Below, piece by piece: positions 25,031 through 34,204 of a stretch of DNA of 64,000 nucleotides. The notes below the pieces were generated by a model. The model saw nothing but the letters and a program-made list of their open reading frames with translations, did no database searches and was not told the origin of the DNA. The stretch's first letter is position 1. The number at the start of each line of letters is the position of its first letter. Origin of the DNA: Halanaerobiaceae bacterium (GTDB lineage: Bacteria > Bacillota > Halanaerobiia > Halanaerobiales > Halarsenatibacteraceae); assembly GCA_003553225.1 (NCBI GenBank), contig PWDW01000024.1, positions 1 to 64,000 of the forward strand, given 5' to 3'. The position numbers and the translations under genes are program-made.

Positions 25031-25065
25031 CAAAAGTAATAAAAAATTAGTGAGGGGTTCTATAT

Positions 25066-26523
25066 ATGAAAATCGGAATTGGATTAATTAAACATGAATC
25101 AAATTCTTTTAATCCTGAATTGACAGAAATTGATGATTTTAAGATTTTGCGGGGAGCAGAAATTTTTAATAATGAGGTCCTGATGAAAAATTCCAGTATG
25201 GGAGGGATGGTTGATTTTTTTGCACGAAAAAATGAGGAAGTTGAACTTGTCCCTTTAGTTTCTGCAATTCCTAAGTATCTGGGAGGTCTTATCTCTCTTG
25301 AGGCCTATAGAGAGATAAAAGAAATATTCTTTGATAAATTAAGGAGTTCACAAAACCTGGATGCTATCTGTATGGATTTTCATGGTTCTATGACTGTTGA
25401 GGATGGTATTGATGGTGAAGGTGATCTTCTGGAAGGAATTAGAGAAATAATCGGGCCCGGCAATCCGGTGGTTTGTTCTCTGGATCTGCATGGCATGGTA
25501 ACCAAAAAGATGATTAAGCATGGAGATGGATTTGTTGGTTACCGTACGGCTCCTCATGTTGATAAATTTGAGACCGGGAATAAAGCTGCAAATTTACTCT
25601 ATGATGCATTAAAAAACAATTATCAACTGAAAACGGCCTCCGTTTTTTTACCACTGCTGGTTTCAGGTGAAATGTCTGAAACAGAGAAAGAACCCATGAA
25701 ATCACTCATCAAAGAACTGGAAAATGCAGAAAATGGTTCTGTATTGTCTGCTTCCTATTTTCTGGGTTTTCCCTGGGTGGATGTAGAATTTAATCATGGT
25801 GCGGCTCTGGTTGTAGGCAGAAAGAAAGAAGCAGCTGTTCAAACAGCTTTAAAACTGGGGGAAAGATTCTGGCAGGAGCACAAAAATTTTGATTTTACAA
25901 CCGAGACTCACAGTATGGATCAGGCTTTAAAAAAGGCCCGGGTTTCAGAAAAAAAACCGGTCTATATATGTGACTGTGGTGATAATCCCGGGGCTGGAGG
26001 AAGTCAGAATATGACCTATACCCTGCATACAATGCTGAAAATGGAACTGGAGAGGGCTCTACTGGGTGTAATTGCAGACAAAAAGGCCTGCAGTTATTGT
26101 TTTAAAAAGAAGCATGGTTCCCGGGTTAATTTAAAATTAGGACGTTTCAATGTTGAAGACCCTACACCCCTGGAAATTGAAGGTACATTAAAGCTTACCG
26201 TTACCTGGAAAGGTGTTCAGGCAGCTGTAATTGAACTTGATGGTGTGGAGGTTGTTATAACTTCAGAGAGAACTGCAATGGTTGATCCAGACTTTTTTAA
26301 GGAGCTGGGTATAGTACTTCAGGATTATGATATTGTAGTTCTAAAAGGTGGTTATCTGGCTCCTAAATTTCAGACCTATGCCGCACAGGTTTTGTTTGGA
26401 CTGGCACCGGGCTATACAAATCAGATTTTTGAAGAATTAAACTATAAAAATCTGTCTCGTCCCATTTATCCCCTTGATCAAAATTTTGAATTCAATGCTC
26501 AGGATTATTTATTTTTTAGTTGA
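25066..26523 (+). CDS. M81 family metallopeptidase (MlrC-like)
   Basis: A 485-residue member of the M81/MlrC family, first known from microcystin degradation but widespread with unknown substrates. Metal-ligand regions are visible as ICMDFHGSM (near residue 103) and CSLDLHGMVT (near 144), followed by GYRTAPHVDKFETG; the C-terminal half has ICDCGDNPGAGGSQNMTY. It probably acts on small amide or peptide compounds in the cytoplasm. GTGAGGGG lies before the ATG. It is in the same direction and close behind the GH18 gene, so it is likely cotranscribed. Confidence 0.88.
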   Translation: MKIGIGLIKHESNSFNPELTEIDDFKILRGAEIFNNEVLMKNSSMGGMVDFFARKNEEVELVPLVSAIPKYLGGLISLEAYREIKEIFFDKLRSSQNLDAICMDFHGSMTVEDGIDGEGDLLEGIREIIGPGNPVVCSLDLHGMVTKKMIKHGDGFVGYRTAPHVDKFETGNKAANLLYDALKNNYQLKTASVFLPLLVSGEMSETEKEPMKSLIKELENAENGSVLSASYFLGFPWVDVEFNHGAALVVGRKKEAAVQTALKLGERFWQEHKNFDFTTETHSMDQALKKARVSEKKPVYICDCGDNPGAGGSQNMTYTLHTMLKMELERALLGVIADKKACSYCFKKKHGSRVNLKLGRFNVEDPTPLEIEGTLKLTVTWKGVQAAVIELDGVEVVITSERTAMVDPDFFKELGIVLQDYDIVVLKGGYLAPKFQTYAAQVLFGLAPGYTNQIFEELNYKNLSRPIYPLDQNFEFNAQDYLFFS

Positions 26524-26702
26524 GAAACAATTTTCAGATGTTTAGAGAAATAATAAATTAGCTGTAATTTTAGAAACGGTATAATTTAGGGAGCGCATTA
26601 TTAATAAAATCTTGAAATACAAGCTTTCTTAGGAGTTCAATATTTCGGCAGCAGACAGGAATAACAAAAGGAGGAGGAAAAATTATTAATAAAATAGTTA
26701 AT

Positions 26703-27719
26703 ATGGCTCTTATTGGGGCCGGGGTCTGGGGAGAAACTCATGCCTATCTATATAATAACCATGATGATGTTAATTTACAGGCAATATGTGACCTGCAGGA
26801 AGATAAAGCTCAAAAACTGGCAGACAAATTCAATATAGAACATGTTTTCACAGATCATAAAAAGATGCTTGCCGAAGTTAACTGTGATGCAGTGGCGGTG
26901 GTTACACCTGACTTTACTCATCCACCTTTAGTTTTGGATTGTGCAGAGGCCCAAAAAGACATACTGCTGGAAAAACCGATGGCTACTACCAGAAAAGGTG
27001 TTCAAAAAATAATTAATGTGGTAAAGAAACAGGATATTAGATTAATGGTTGATCTTCATAACCGCTGGAATCCGCCTTTTGCTGAGGCCAGAAAAAAAAT
27101 AAAAGAAGGTGAGATTGGAAAACCGGTTAATGCTTACTTTCGTTTAAATGATAAAATGTGGGTAGCCACAGATATGCTGTCCTGGGCAGAAGAATCCTCA
27201 ATACTCTGGTTTTTGGGCAGCCATACTATTGACACTTTACAGTGGTTATTTGATGATAAGATTGATCGAGTTTATTCTGTTTCTCATCACGGGGTTCTTG
27301 ATAAAAAGGGGGTGGATACAGAAGACATATATCAGACTGTTCTTGAATTTAAGCAGGGGGGTATTGCAACCATAGAAAATGGCTGGATCACCCCTGATTC
27401 TCACCCTAATATTAATGATATAAAATTTAATATTACCGGATCTCAGGGTATGATAAATATTGATACTACCAATAATGGACTGCTTGAAATGTATAATCAG
27501 GATGGTCATGAAAACCCGGATACTCTGGTAAATCACTTTGTTCATGGCCGGGCAGAAGGATTTGCTTATAAAAGTATTCTTCATTTTGTGGAAAAAATTA
27601 AGAAAGGAGAGGATTTTCTGGTTTCGATTAAAGATGCTGCTGATACCTCACTTGTAATACTGGCAATTATGGAATCAGCTAAAAAAGGTAAACCGATCAA
27701 AGTTGATTATGATATATAA
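26703..27719 (+). CDS. Gfo/Idh/MocA family oxidoreductase
   Basis: A 338-residue NAD(P)-dependent dehydrogenase. Rossmann motif ALIGAGVWGETHAYLY at the N-terminus, VAVVTPDFTHPPLVLDCAEA and the catalytic EKPMATT (Lys-Pro) are present, followed by the C-terminal sheet domain with DLHNRWNPPF and WFLGSHTIDTLQW. The substrate is probably a sugar or inositol derivative. The ATG given lies 25 bases after the only Shine-Dalgarno (GAGGAGG, 26671-26677). An in-frame ATT at 26685, 7 bases from that site, would give a natural INKIVNM extension, so the true start may be ATT. Confidence 0.85.
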   Translation: MALIGAGVWGETHAYLYNNHDDVNLQAICDLQEDKAQKLADKFNIEHVFTDHKKMLAEVNCDAVAVVTPDFTHPPLVLDCAEAQKDILLEKPMATTRKGVQKIINVVKKQDIRLMVDLHNRWNPPFAEARKKIKEGEIGKPVNAYFRLNDKMWVATDMLSWAEESSILWFLGSHTIDTLQWLFDDKIDRVYSVSHHGVLDKKGVDTEDIYQTVLEFKQGGIATIENGWITPDSHPNINDIKFNITGSQGMINIDTTNNGLLEMYNQDGHENPDTLVNHFVHGRAEGFAYKSILHFVEKIKKGEDFLVSIKDAADTSLVILAIMESAKKGKPIKVDYDI

Positions 27720-27841
27720 ATAAATACTGCCGGCAGCTGATAACCAGAAACAGGCCAGAAACACTGAATTAATATACTTCCTTTTTTTAAAAAAAAGAGA
27801 TTATTAAAAAAGTTATTCGAAAGCATCCCGGTACTTCTTTG

Positions 27842-27871
27842 TTGTTTGATAGCTTTTAGATGTGTTATAAT
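27842..27871 (+). promoter_or_regulatory. Candidate promoter of the DUF58-DUF4129 operon
   Basis: TTGTTT (27842-27847), 18-base spacer, TATAAT (27866-27871), about 57 bases before the DUF58 start. No competing box is visible in this intergenic stretch. Confidence 0.5.
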
Positions 27872-27928
27872 TGGTGTGTAATAATCAAAATAAGATGAAA
27901 TCCTTAATCAATATACAGGATGGTTCTT

Positions 27929-29158
27929 ATGAGATATACACCGCTAAATATTGTATTAATAATTTTTGCTGCAGCTGGCTTCATCGCAGGATATTATGGG
28001 GTGCCTCTGTTAGCTGCCGGGTGTATGTTTTTTATTTTTATCATTCTTCTGTCCCGTTACTGGAACCATAATGCATTTTCCAGTTTTGATATAAATACAG
28101 GTATCAGCAAATCCCATGCTGAGTTTGATGAAGAGATTTCATTTAATGTAGAATTAATAAACAGAAAATTTTTGCCTCTGGTCTGGTTAAAACTGGAGCA
28201 CCGGGTTGATAAAAATCTGGTGTTTTCCGCAGGACAGCTTATTAGAGAAAACATTTCCCGCAGCTATAATTTTCTTCAGGATTATCTTAGTTTGAAGTGG
28301 TTTGAAAGGGTCAAAAGAAAGTATATGTTTCGGGTTCGTCATCGCGGACTTTATTTTCTGGGCCAGGGCAGTATCATATTTAACGGGATTTTAGGTCTGC
28401 ATTATAATATCAAAAAAATTTCCCGGAAAAAATGTTTTATTGTTTACCCCCGGATTGTTCCGGTTCAATTTTCCGTGATTGAAGAAAGTCAGCTGTTTGG
28501 TTCTACTCCCCACAGAGGGTGGCTGCACCAGGACCGGTTAAACAGAGTGGGGACCAGACCATATGTTGCTGCAGATGCAGTGCGTGATATCAACTGGAAG
28601 ACTTCAGCCCGTCACAACAGGCTGGAAACCAATATATACCAGCCCTCATTAAACAAAGAAGTTCATTTGTTTTTAAATAATATACATTCTCGACTGGAGA
28701 GACAAAAACTTCTGGAAAAGCAAGTTCTTGCTGCAGCCTCTCTGGCAGAAAGGGCCCTCAGAGATGATTACAGTGTCGGATTTTATTCCAACTTAATCCC
28801 GGTTAAAGGTGATGAGCGATATTTCATAAAAATTAAAGCAGATGATAATCCGGGTCAGAGAGATAAAATTATGTCTTCTCTGGCCCTTGTACAAAATTAT
28901 TATATTTTAAAGATGAATAATCTTATGTCCCTTAACAATCCGGCCCTAAAATCAGGATCAGCGGTTATTTTAATTACAGATAGAGTTACAGAAAAATTAC
29001 ATCGGATACTTTATGAATACAATAAAAATTATAATCTGACTGTGCTTTATATTGGTTCCCAAAAACCAGGGGAGCATAAATTAAGTGGTATAAGAGAGCT
29101 CAGAGTTCGTGGGGAGGGAGCATGGAATGAAATCCAGAACCTTGAACTTGTTGATTGA
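27929..29158 (+). CDS. DUF58 domain protein
   Basis: A 409-residue protein with two membrane helices at the N-terminus (residues 8-45) and a cytoplasmic DUF58 region. The signature is clear: GTRPYVAADAVRDINWKTSARHNRLETNIYQ (near residues 207-237), with PRIVPVQF upstream. DUF58 proteins are vWA-like and normally work with a MoxR AAA ATPase in envelope or redox-protein maturation. The ATG at 27929 is preferred to one nine bases earlier because AGGA is then properly spaced. It overlaps the following DUF4129 gene by 32 bases, implying coupled translation. Confidence 0.85.
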   Translation: MRYTPLNIVLIIFAAAGFIAGYYGVPLLAAGCMFFIFIILLSRYWNHNAFSSFDINTGISKSHAEFDEEISFNVELINRKFLPLVWLKLEHRVDKNLVFSAGQLIRENISRSYNFLQDYLSLKWFERVKRKYMFRVRHRGLYFLGQGSIIFNGILGLHYNIKKISRKKCFIVYPRIVPVQFSVIEESQLFGSTPHRGWLHQDRLNRVGTRPYVAADAVRDINWKTSARHNRLETNIYQPSLNKEVHLFLNNIHSRLERQKLLEKQVLAAASLAERALRDDYSVGFYSNLIPVKGDERYFIKIKADDNPGQRDKIMSSLALVQNYYILKMNNLMSLNNPALKSGSAVILITDRVTEKLHRILYEYNKNYNLTVLYIGSQKPGEHKLSGIRELRVRGEGAWNEIQNLELVD

Positions 29159-30500
29159 AGGGATGGCAGTTTTTGTCTTTAGTCTGTGGTTTTCTCTGCT
29201 GCTTGAACCCTGGTTATATGCTGCAAATGAACTGCTGGAGTATACAGCTGCACCTTATTATAGATATGTATGGCTTATTATAGTTATAATTTCTGGAATC
29301 ACAGTTCAAAAATTTATTCCTGGCTTAAATTTTACATACAGTATGGAACTGATGCTTTTTGGTTTGCTGGTAATTAATATTTTGATTATCTGGTTTTTGG
29401 ACTGGCCGCTGCTGGTGTTTATACCTCTGTTATTTGTTGTACTTCTTTATAGTTTTCGCTATGGATTATTAAGGTCCGGGACCTCCTTTATATTTGATTT
29501 CATATGTGGCACCGCTTTTATGATGTTTACAGTTTTTCTGGATTATTATTTGAATTTATTCGTAAACCCGCTTTATAGTTTGGTTTTTTATTTTGTTGCT
29601 TCAATTTTCTTATTTTTTATATTAAACTTAAGATATACTGAAATACACAAATATATTATAAGACCGGGTATGCTTTCAGGAGTGCTCTTTTTATTTATTG
29701 TATCGGTTCTGTTTTTGGGGGTTTTGGGGGGCGTAATTGTCGGGGAGCAGTTTTATATTACTGTTTTCAATTATATTTCCTGGGGCATAAGATGGATTGT
29801 CTTTGGAGTTCTTTTGCTTTTTTATCCCGTAATCTGGCTTTTGTCACCATTCATTGAATATGTCAGTCAGCTTACCTATGATATAGTAGAAAGAATTTCA
29901 GAAACAACTCTGGGAGAACAGCTGCAGCAGCAGATGGAAGAGATTGAAGAAAATGGAGAGGCTTTCACTGAGCTCTGGACCTATCTAAATTATTTTTTGG
30001 TTGGATTATTATTTATTTTTGGCTGTCTTTTACTTTATATAATTTTAAAAAAAATTGTGGAAAAAATAAAGAAATATATGGAAGAAAAATCCGGGGAAGA
30101 AGAGCCGGGTTATGAAGAAGAAAGGGAGTCGATATTTTCTGCAGCTGAATTTAAAAAGAGCATGGGGGGCTTGAAGAGGTTATTTAATTCCTGGTTGAGT
30201 AAAAACAAAGATAGTGGTCCTGAATATGGAAATAACCCGGAAGGAGTTATCAGAGAGATATATTATAAACTGCTAAAAAAATATTCAAAAATAGCTATTT
30301 TAAAAAAACATAATACTCCTCTTGAATATATGTCCAAACTGCAGAAGAAGCTAAAGAATCATCAGTTATTTCTGGAGATTACCGAACTATACAATAAAGC
30401 CCGCTACAGCAGCCGGGTTGATAAAGAAGATGCGGTCCGGGCCCAGAAAATATGGGAATCAATAAAAAATATTTCTTCCGGTAATGATGAACGGGAATAA
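29127..30500 (+). CDS. DUF4129 domain multi-pass membrane protein
   Basis: A 457-residue membrane protein with about nine helices up to residue 320, then a cytoplasmic tail. The tail has the DUF4129 pattern GVIREIYYKLLKKYSKI, HNTPLEYMSKL and ITELYNKARYS, seen next to transglutaminase-like and DUF58 genes. The ATG at 29127 has GGGAGGGA 8 bases upstream. In related loci MoxR, DUF58, DUF4129 and a transglutaminase-like protein are adjacent; here MoxR is 21 kb away and no transglutaminase domain is visible, so the tail-bearing protein may stand in for the fused version. Confidence 0.8.
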   Translation: MKSRTLNLLIEGMAVFVFSLWFSLLLEPWLYAANELLEYTAAPYYRYVWLIIVIISGITVQKFIPGLNFTYSMELMLFGLLVINILIIWFLDWPLLVFIPLLFVVLLYSFRYGLLRSGTSFIFDFICGTAFMMFTVFLDYYLNLFVNPLYSLVFYFVASIFLFFILNLRYTEIHKYIIRPGMLSGVLFLFIVSVLFLGVLGGVIVGEQFYITVFNYISWGIRWIVFGVLLLFYPVIWLLSPFIEYVSQLTYDIVERISETTLGEQLQQQMEEIEENGEAFTELWTYLNYFLVGLLFIFGCLLLYIILKKIVEKIKKYMEEKSGEEEPGYEEERESIFSAAEFKKSMGGLKRLFNSWLSKNKDSGPEYGNNPEGVIREIYYKLLKKYSKIAILKKHNTPLEYMSKLQKKLKNHQLFLEITELYNKARYSSRVDKEDAVRAQKIWESIKNISSGNDERE

Positions 30501-30779
30501 CAAAAAAAGCAGGCTCAGCCGGAAAAATATAGAGGCCCAAAAAAGGATATTCACTGGTTTTCTTGAATAATGTAAAAAGTGAACTTTATTACATATGTTT
30601 TTTGGTAAACTTTATTTATTTTTCATTTTTCATTTTTGGAATATAGATTTAGAGAGGGAATTTATGGTTTGCATTAATAAGTTTTGCTGTTTTCAGGACA
30701 AAAATAGAGATTATTAATGTGATGTTAGGAACTGTTTTGCTGGTCGGCCATATATTATATTTACAGGAGGTTTTTATTA

Positions 30780-31667
30780 ATGGATAAACTTAGGATAGGT
30801 ACTCTGGTCGGAGGGAATAATGCAGTAGAGGTGCTTCCGCAGATATTACCCCATGGTTTTGAATCTTTTACTCTCACTTTCTGGCAGACAACCGGTGATA
30901 TTGATCTAAAAGAACTTGCAAAAAAAGTTAATGATATTCTGGCTGAGGAAGATGCCGTTATTTCTGCATTATCTATTTTTGGCAATCCACTGACCGGTGA
31001 GGGTGATAATAAAGATGCACTGGCCAGCTGGAAGAGATTAATTGAAAGTGCCCACCTTTTTGATACTGACATAGTAAGCGGTTTTACCGGGCGAATTCCC
31101 GATAAACCAATTTCAGAGTCTATTCCAAAATTCAAAGAAATTTTTTCTGACTTAAGTCGGAGAGCGCAGGACAATAATGTTCGTCTGGCATTTGAAAACT
31201 GTGATATGGGCGGCAGCTGGGAACAGGGGGGCTGGAATATTGCCCACAATCCCACCGCCTGGGAGATGATGTTTGAGGCCGTTCCCGAAGATAACATGGG
31301 GCTGGAGTGGGAGCCCTGCCATCAGATGGTCAGTCTGATTGATCCCATACCTCAGCTTCGCAAGTGGGTGGATAAAATATTTCATGTTCACGGCAAAGAT
31401 GCCACTATTGCATATGATATAATAGATGAATACGGTATTCATGGTCCCAAACAGTTTGTCTGGCACCGAACTCCCGGTTTTGGAGATACGGACTGGACGG
31501 ATATCATTACTATATTACGGCAGAACAATTATCAGGGTACTATTGATATAGAGGGCTATCATGACCCGGTTTATAAAGGAGAGCTGGAAATGACCGGCCA
31601 GGTTAGAGGGCTTAATTACCTCAAAAAATGTCGGGGTGGAGATTTTATTCCTAATCCGGAAGTTTGA
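30780..31667 (+). CDS. Sugar phosphate isomerase/epimerase family protein
   Basis: A 295-residue xylose-isomerase-like TIM barrel (AP endonuclease 2 superfamily). Metal-site regions visible are VRLAFENCDMGG, MGLEWEPCHQM (Glu and His ligands), KIFHVHGKDA and GTIDIEGYHDP. Such proteins isomerise or epimerise free or phosphorylated sugars and inositols and often partner with Gfo/Idh/MocA dehydrogenases, one of which follows 420 bases downstream. ACAGGAGG precedes the ATG. The exact substrate cannot be told. Confidence 0.85.
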   Translation: MDKLRIGTLVGGNNAVEVLPQILPHGFESFTLTFWQTTGDIDLKELAKKVNDILAEEDAVISALSIFGNPLTGEGDNKDALASWKRLIESAHLFDTDIVSGFTGRIPDKPISESIPKFKEIFSDLSRRAQDNNVRLAFENCDMGGSWEQGGWNIAHNPTAWEMMFEAVPEDNMGLEWEPCHQMVSLIDPIPQLRKWVDKIFHVHGKDATIAYDIIDEYGIHGPKQFVWHRTPGFGDTDWTDIITILRQNNYQGTIDIEGYHDPVYKGELEMTGQVRGLNYLKKCRGGDFIPNPEV

Positions 31668-32088
31668 ATAACAGGGTTTTTCTCCAAAATCGCCGCTTAA
31701 ATAACAGGAATTGCATAATCTAGAAAAATGTTGAACCCTTAGTTAATAGGTTTAGGAGGCAGTGTAACCTTCAAATGAATAATGCAATATCTTTACTTAA
31801 ACATAAAAATATAGTATTTTTTCTACAAGTAAGTAAGCTTCCATATATCTGAAGCAAAAAGGAGAAAAACAGGGTAAAAAGTTATATGATGTATTCCTGC
31901 TGGTTATTGAAGTTCAAAAAAAGTTGTTTTTGTTTAATTAATGGTTATTCTGCCAAAAGCGTTATTTTAGATTTGACAATTTATGAATGCTGTCATGACG
32001 GTAATGTTATTTCTTGAATTAAATAAAATTGATTTTTTGCAGTGCAACCATTAATACATTAATCAAAAAATTAAGAAAGGATAATCTA
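31668..32088. other. Intergenic region carrying a dispersed repeat
   Basis: No gene is supported in these 421 bases. The first 270 bases show no structure I can name. The last part (31942-32052) is a diverged copy of a sequence that recurs at 56307-56414. No convincing terminator follows the isomerase gene. Confidence 0.5.
31942..32052. repeat. Dispersed intergenic repeat, copy A
   Basis: About 110 bases match a second intergenic stretch at 56307-56414. The best-conserved parts are CAATTTATGA, ATGAC-GTAATGTTATTTC, AAATAAAAT and CAGTGCA-CATT, in the same order and nearly the same spacing. No coding frame or transposase is present. A degenerate mobile-element end or a conserved RNA or regulatory element would both fit. 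Confidence 0.6.
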
Positions 32089-33120
32089 ATGCAGAAATTT
32101 AATATAGGAGTTGTTGGCTGTGGAAGTATGGCTCAGACCTGGATTGAATATGCACGACAGAGAAAGGATTGTGAGATTAAAGCACTGGTGGATTTAGATT
32201 TAGATCAGGCCCGGAAAACTAAAAAAGAACAGGAACTTTCCGGGGCTGATACTTTTAGTGATATTAACACTATGCTTAAGCAGCATGATCTCAACTTAGT
32301 ATTTGATATTACCCCTCCGGAAGCTCATTATGAAACCGTAACTAAATCCCTGTCAGCAGGATGTCATGTTCTGGGTGAAAAACCCATGGCTTCTTCAATG
32401 GATGAAGCAAGGGAAATGGTGGCTCGTGCTGAAAAAACCGGACTCACCTATGCTGTAATGCAGAACCGCCGTTATAATAAAAATATTCGTTCTCTCAGGC
32501 ATATGATTAAGGAAGGTATTATTGGTAAACCGGGACTGATCAGTTCTGATTTTTTTATTGGGGCTCACTTTGAAGGGTTTAGAACTGAAATGGACAGTCC
32601 TTTAATTCTTGATATGGCGGTTCATACATTTGATCAGGCCCGGTTTATTATGAACTCTGATCCTGTATCAGTCTACTGTCAGGAATCAAATCCTCCCGGG
32701 TCCTGGTATAAAGGTAAGGCTGCTGCTTCGGCTATTTTTGAATTTGATGATGGTTCTATTTATACCTACAGTGGTTCCTGGTGTGCTGAAGGGGCACAGA
32801 CTTCCTGGGAGGCCGACTGGAGGGTTAATGGCAGCCGGGGTAGTTTGCTCTGGGATGGGGAAAAAGAGCCCCGGGCAGAAATAGTTATTTCAGAAGATGA
32901 AGATAAATTTATAAATGATTTCCAAACTGTGACTCCCGAATATAAATGGCAGGGCCAGAATGGCCATCAGGGCTGTCTGGATGAAATGTTTTCTGGACTT
33001 AAGGAAGGCTATCGACCGGAGACAGATTGCCGGGATAATATTAAAACTATGGCTATGGTTTTTGGTGCCCTTGAAAGTTCACAGCAGGGCAAAAAGATAA
33101 ATATTGAGGTTAACTGCTGA
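32089..33120 (+). CDS. Gfo/Idh/MocA family oxidoreductase
   Basis: A 343-residue NAD(P)-dependent sugar or inositol dehydrogenase. The Rossmann motif is VVGCGSMAQTWIEYA, the catalytic Lys is in LGEKPMASSMDEA (near residue 100), and the C-terminal domain has DMAVHTFDQARFI with the usual His. The ATG at 32089 has AGAAAGG 8 bases before it; an upstream in-frame TTG lacks a ribosome-binding site. It is distinct from the other Gfo/Idh/MocA gene in this window. Its last 11 bases overlap the end of the convergent ECF transporter gene. Confidence 0.88.
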   Translation: MQKFNIGVVGCGSMAQTWIEYARQRKDCEIKALVDLDLDQARKTKKEQELSGADTFSDINTMLKQHDLNLVFDITPPEAHYETVTKSLSAGCHVLGEKPMASSMDEAREMVARAEKTGLTYAVMQNRRYNKNIRSLRHMIKEGIIGKPGLISSDFFIGAHFEGFRTEMDSPLILDMAVHTFDQARFIMNSDPVSVYCQESNPPGSWYKGKAAASAIFEFDDGSIYTYSGSWCAEGAQTSWEADWRVNGSRGSLLWDGEKEPRAEIVISEDEDKFINDFQTVTPEYKWQGQNGHQGCLDEMFSGLKEGYRPETDCRDNIKTMAMVFGALESSQQGKKINIEVNC

Positions 33121-33631
33121 ATTTTTTAAACTGGGACTGGAGAAGATTACCCAGGGGTTTGTACAGCAGGAGTACGATTATGAAATTTGAAATTCCATGT
33201 ACTACATCAAAAGGCAGACCCCTTATCCAGTAGGAAAATCCGTAAACATAACCGTAAAATATAGACTCAATGAGAGCAAAGAAAGCCCCAAAAAGCAGAC
33301 CGAATATTCCTGCCAGCAGGGCATAACCATATTCGGTCTGTATTATTTTTCTCATCAGGGCTGTAATTAAAATCAGCAGAGGCCAAAACAGATAATATCC
33401 CAAAAGCCAGGTGGCAAAACCATACATTAAAATTTCAGTGGTTGAAAAGATAAAAGAAGCAAGCAGAGTTTTTTTTACTCCCAGTGAAACGGTATATACA
33501 ATAAACAGCAGGGTTACCACTTCTACATTGGGTATAAAGGAGAGGGCCAGCTTACCGGCGGTTATAGTGGCACTCATAAGCCCTATCAGGGCAATATCAC
33601 GGACGGTAAGCGAAGAACTTAATTTGTTCAT
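33110..33631 (-). CDS. ECF-type transporter S component, probably corrinoid-related
   Basis: A 173-residue membrane protein with five to six helices, opening TVRDIALIGLMSATITAGKLALSFIPNVE, typical for substrate-binding S components of energy-coupling-factor importers. No A or T component is nearby, so it would use a shared energising module. Its ATG overlaps the stop of the DUF4430 gene (ATGA), and both lie behind a cobalamin riboswitch, so a corrinoid or a precursor is the likely cargo. The 3' end overlaps a convergent gene by 11 bases. Confidence 0.78.
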   Translation of the reverse strand: MNKLSSSLTVRDIALIGLMSATITAGKLALSFIPNVEVVTLLFIVYTVSLGVKKTLLASFIFSTTEILMYGFATWLLGYYLFWPLLILITALMRKIIQTEYGYALLAGIFGLLFGAFFALIESIFYGYVYGFSYWIRGLPFDVVHGISNFIIVLLLYKPLGNLLQSQFKKFSS

Positions 33632-34023
33632 CAGAATTCAGTCAATTCAAAGGTGTATATTTCCTCATCCTGCAGGGGAATCTCAGCAATACCTCTTTCT
33701 GCCTGTTCACCATCGACCAGCACCAGATAAAACTCATTGTCCTGGGCCTCAATATCCAGAAGGCCGGTCAGCATGGTTCCCAGTTCGTGTTCTTCAAAAC
33801 TGGCCTGAAGTTCATCTTCCTGCTCTTTAAGCAGTTCCAGCAGAAATTCATGTTCAGTGTTAAAATTAAAAGTTTCATTAATGTTTTCTCTTTCAATTAT
33901 TATCTCCAGAGTAATATCCTTTTCTCCGGAGACACCTTCAGGGGCTAAAAATGCATTATAACCCCACAGAAAAAGGCCCCCGATAATTACTGCCAGCACA
34001 ACAAGAATTAATTTTTGTTTCAT
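33631..34023 (-). CDS. DUF4430 (transcobalamin-like) membrane-anchored protein
   Basis: A 130-residue protein with one N-terminal helix (residues 4-24, LILVVLAVIIGGLFLWGYNAF) and an extracytoplasmic acidic domain. DITLEIIIERENINETFNF, EFLLELLKEQ, GTMLTGLLDIEA and FYLVLVDGEQAERGIAEIPLQDEEIYTFEL match the DUF4430 pattern, related to the C-terminal domain of transcobalamin. It probably captures a corrinoid outside the membrane and passes it to the coupled S component. A GGGAG Shine-Dalgarno precedes the ATG. Expression should fall when cobalamin is plentiful because the riboswitch lies directly upstream. Confidence 0.8.
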   Translation of the reverse strand: MKQKLILVVLAVIIGGLFLWGYNAFLAPEGVSGEKDITLEIIIERENINETFNFNTEHEFLLELLKEQEDELQASFEEHELGTMLTGLLDIEAQDNEFYLVLVDGEQAERGIAEIPLQDEEIYTFELTEF

Positions 34024-34099
34024 TTAAAATAACTCCCTTCTTTAGTTAAGTATGATTGATATTATTTAAGCCTTTAGTTCCAAACAAGACATTTAAATA

Positions 34100-34177
34100 A
34101 AATAAAAGCCTTCATATTTGATATAGAAGGCTTTTTAGGATAAGTATTTCAAATTCTGATAACAGAATTTGAAATAC
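34100..34177 (-). terminator. Expression platform hairpins of the cobalamin riboswitch
   Basis: Two hairpins lie between aptamer and gene. The proximal one pairs AAAGCCTTC with GAAGGCTTT (34108-34137 region) and on the minus strand is followed by a T-rich stretch, giving an intrinsic terminator. The other is a perfect 15-bp stem (34144-34158 with 34163-34177, loop of four), which could be an alternative structure. Confidence 0.7.
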
Positions 34178-34204
34178 AGTATATCCACCTTCCTATATCC
34201 CCGT

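Noticed and set aside
30664-30787. Two tiny frames of 17 and 21 codons before the sugar isomerase, possible leader peptides
   Set aside because: No codon bias toward a regulatory amino acid, no attenuator hairpin, and only one has a weak ribosome-binding site.
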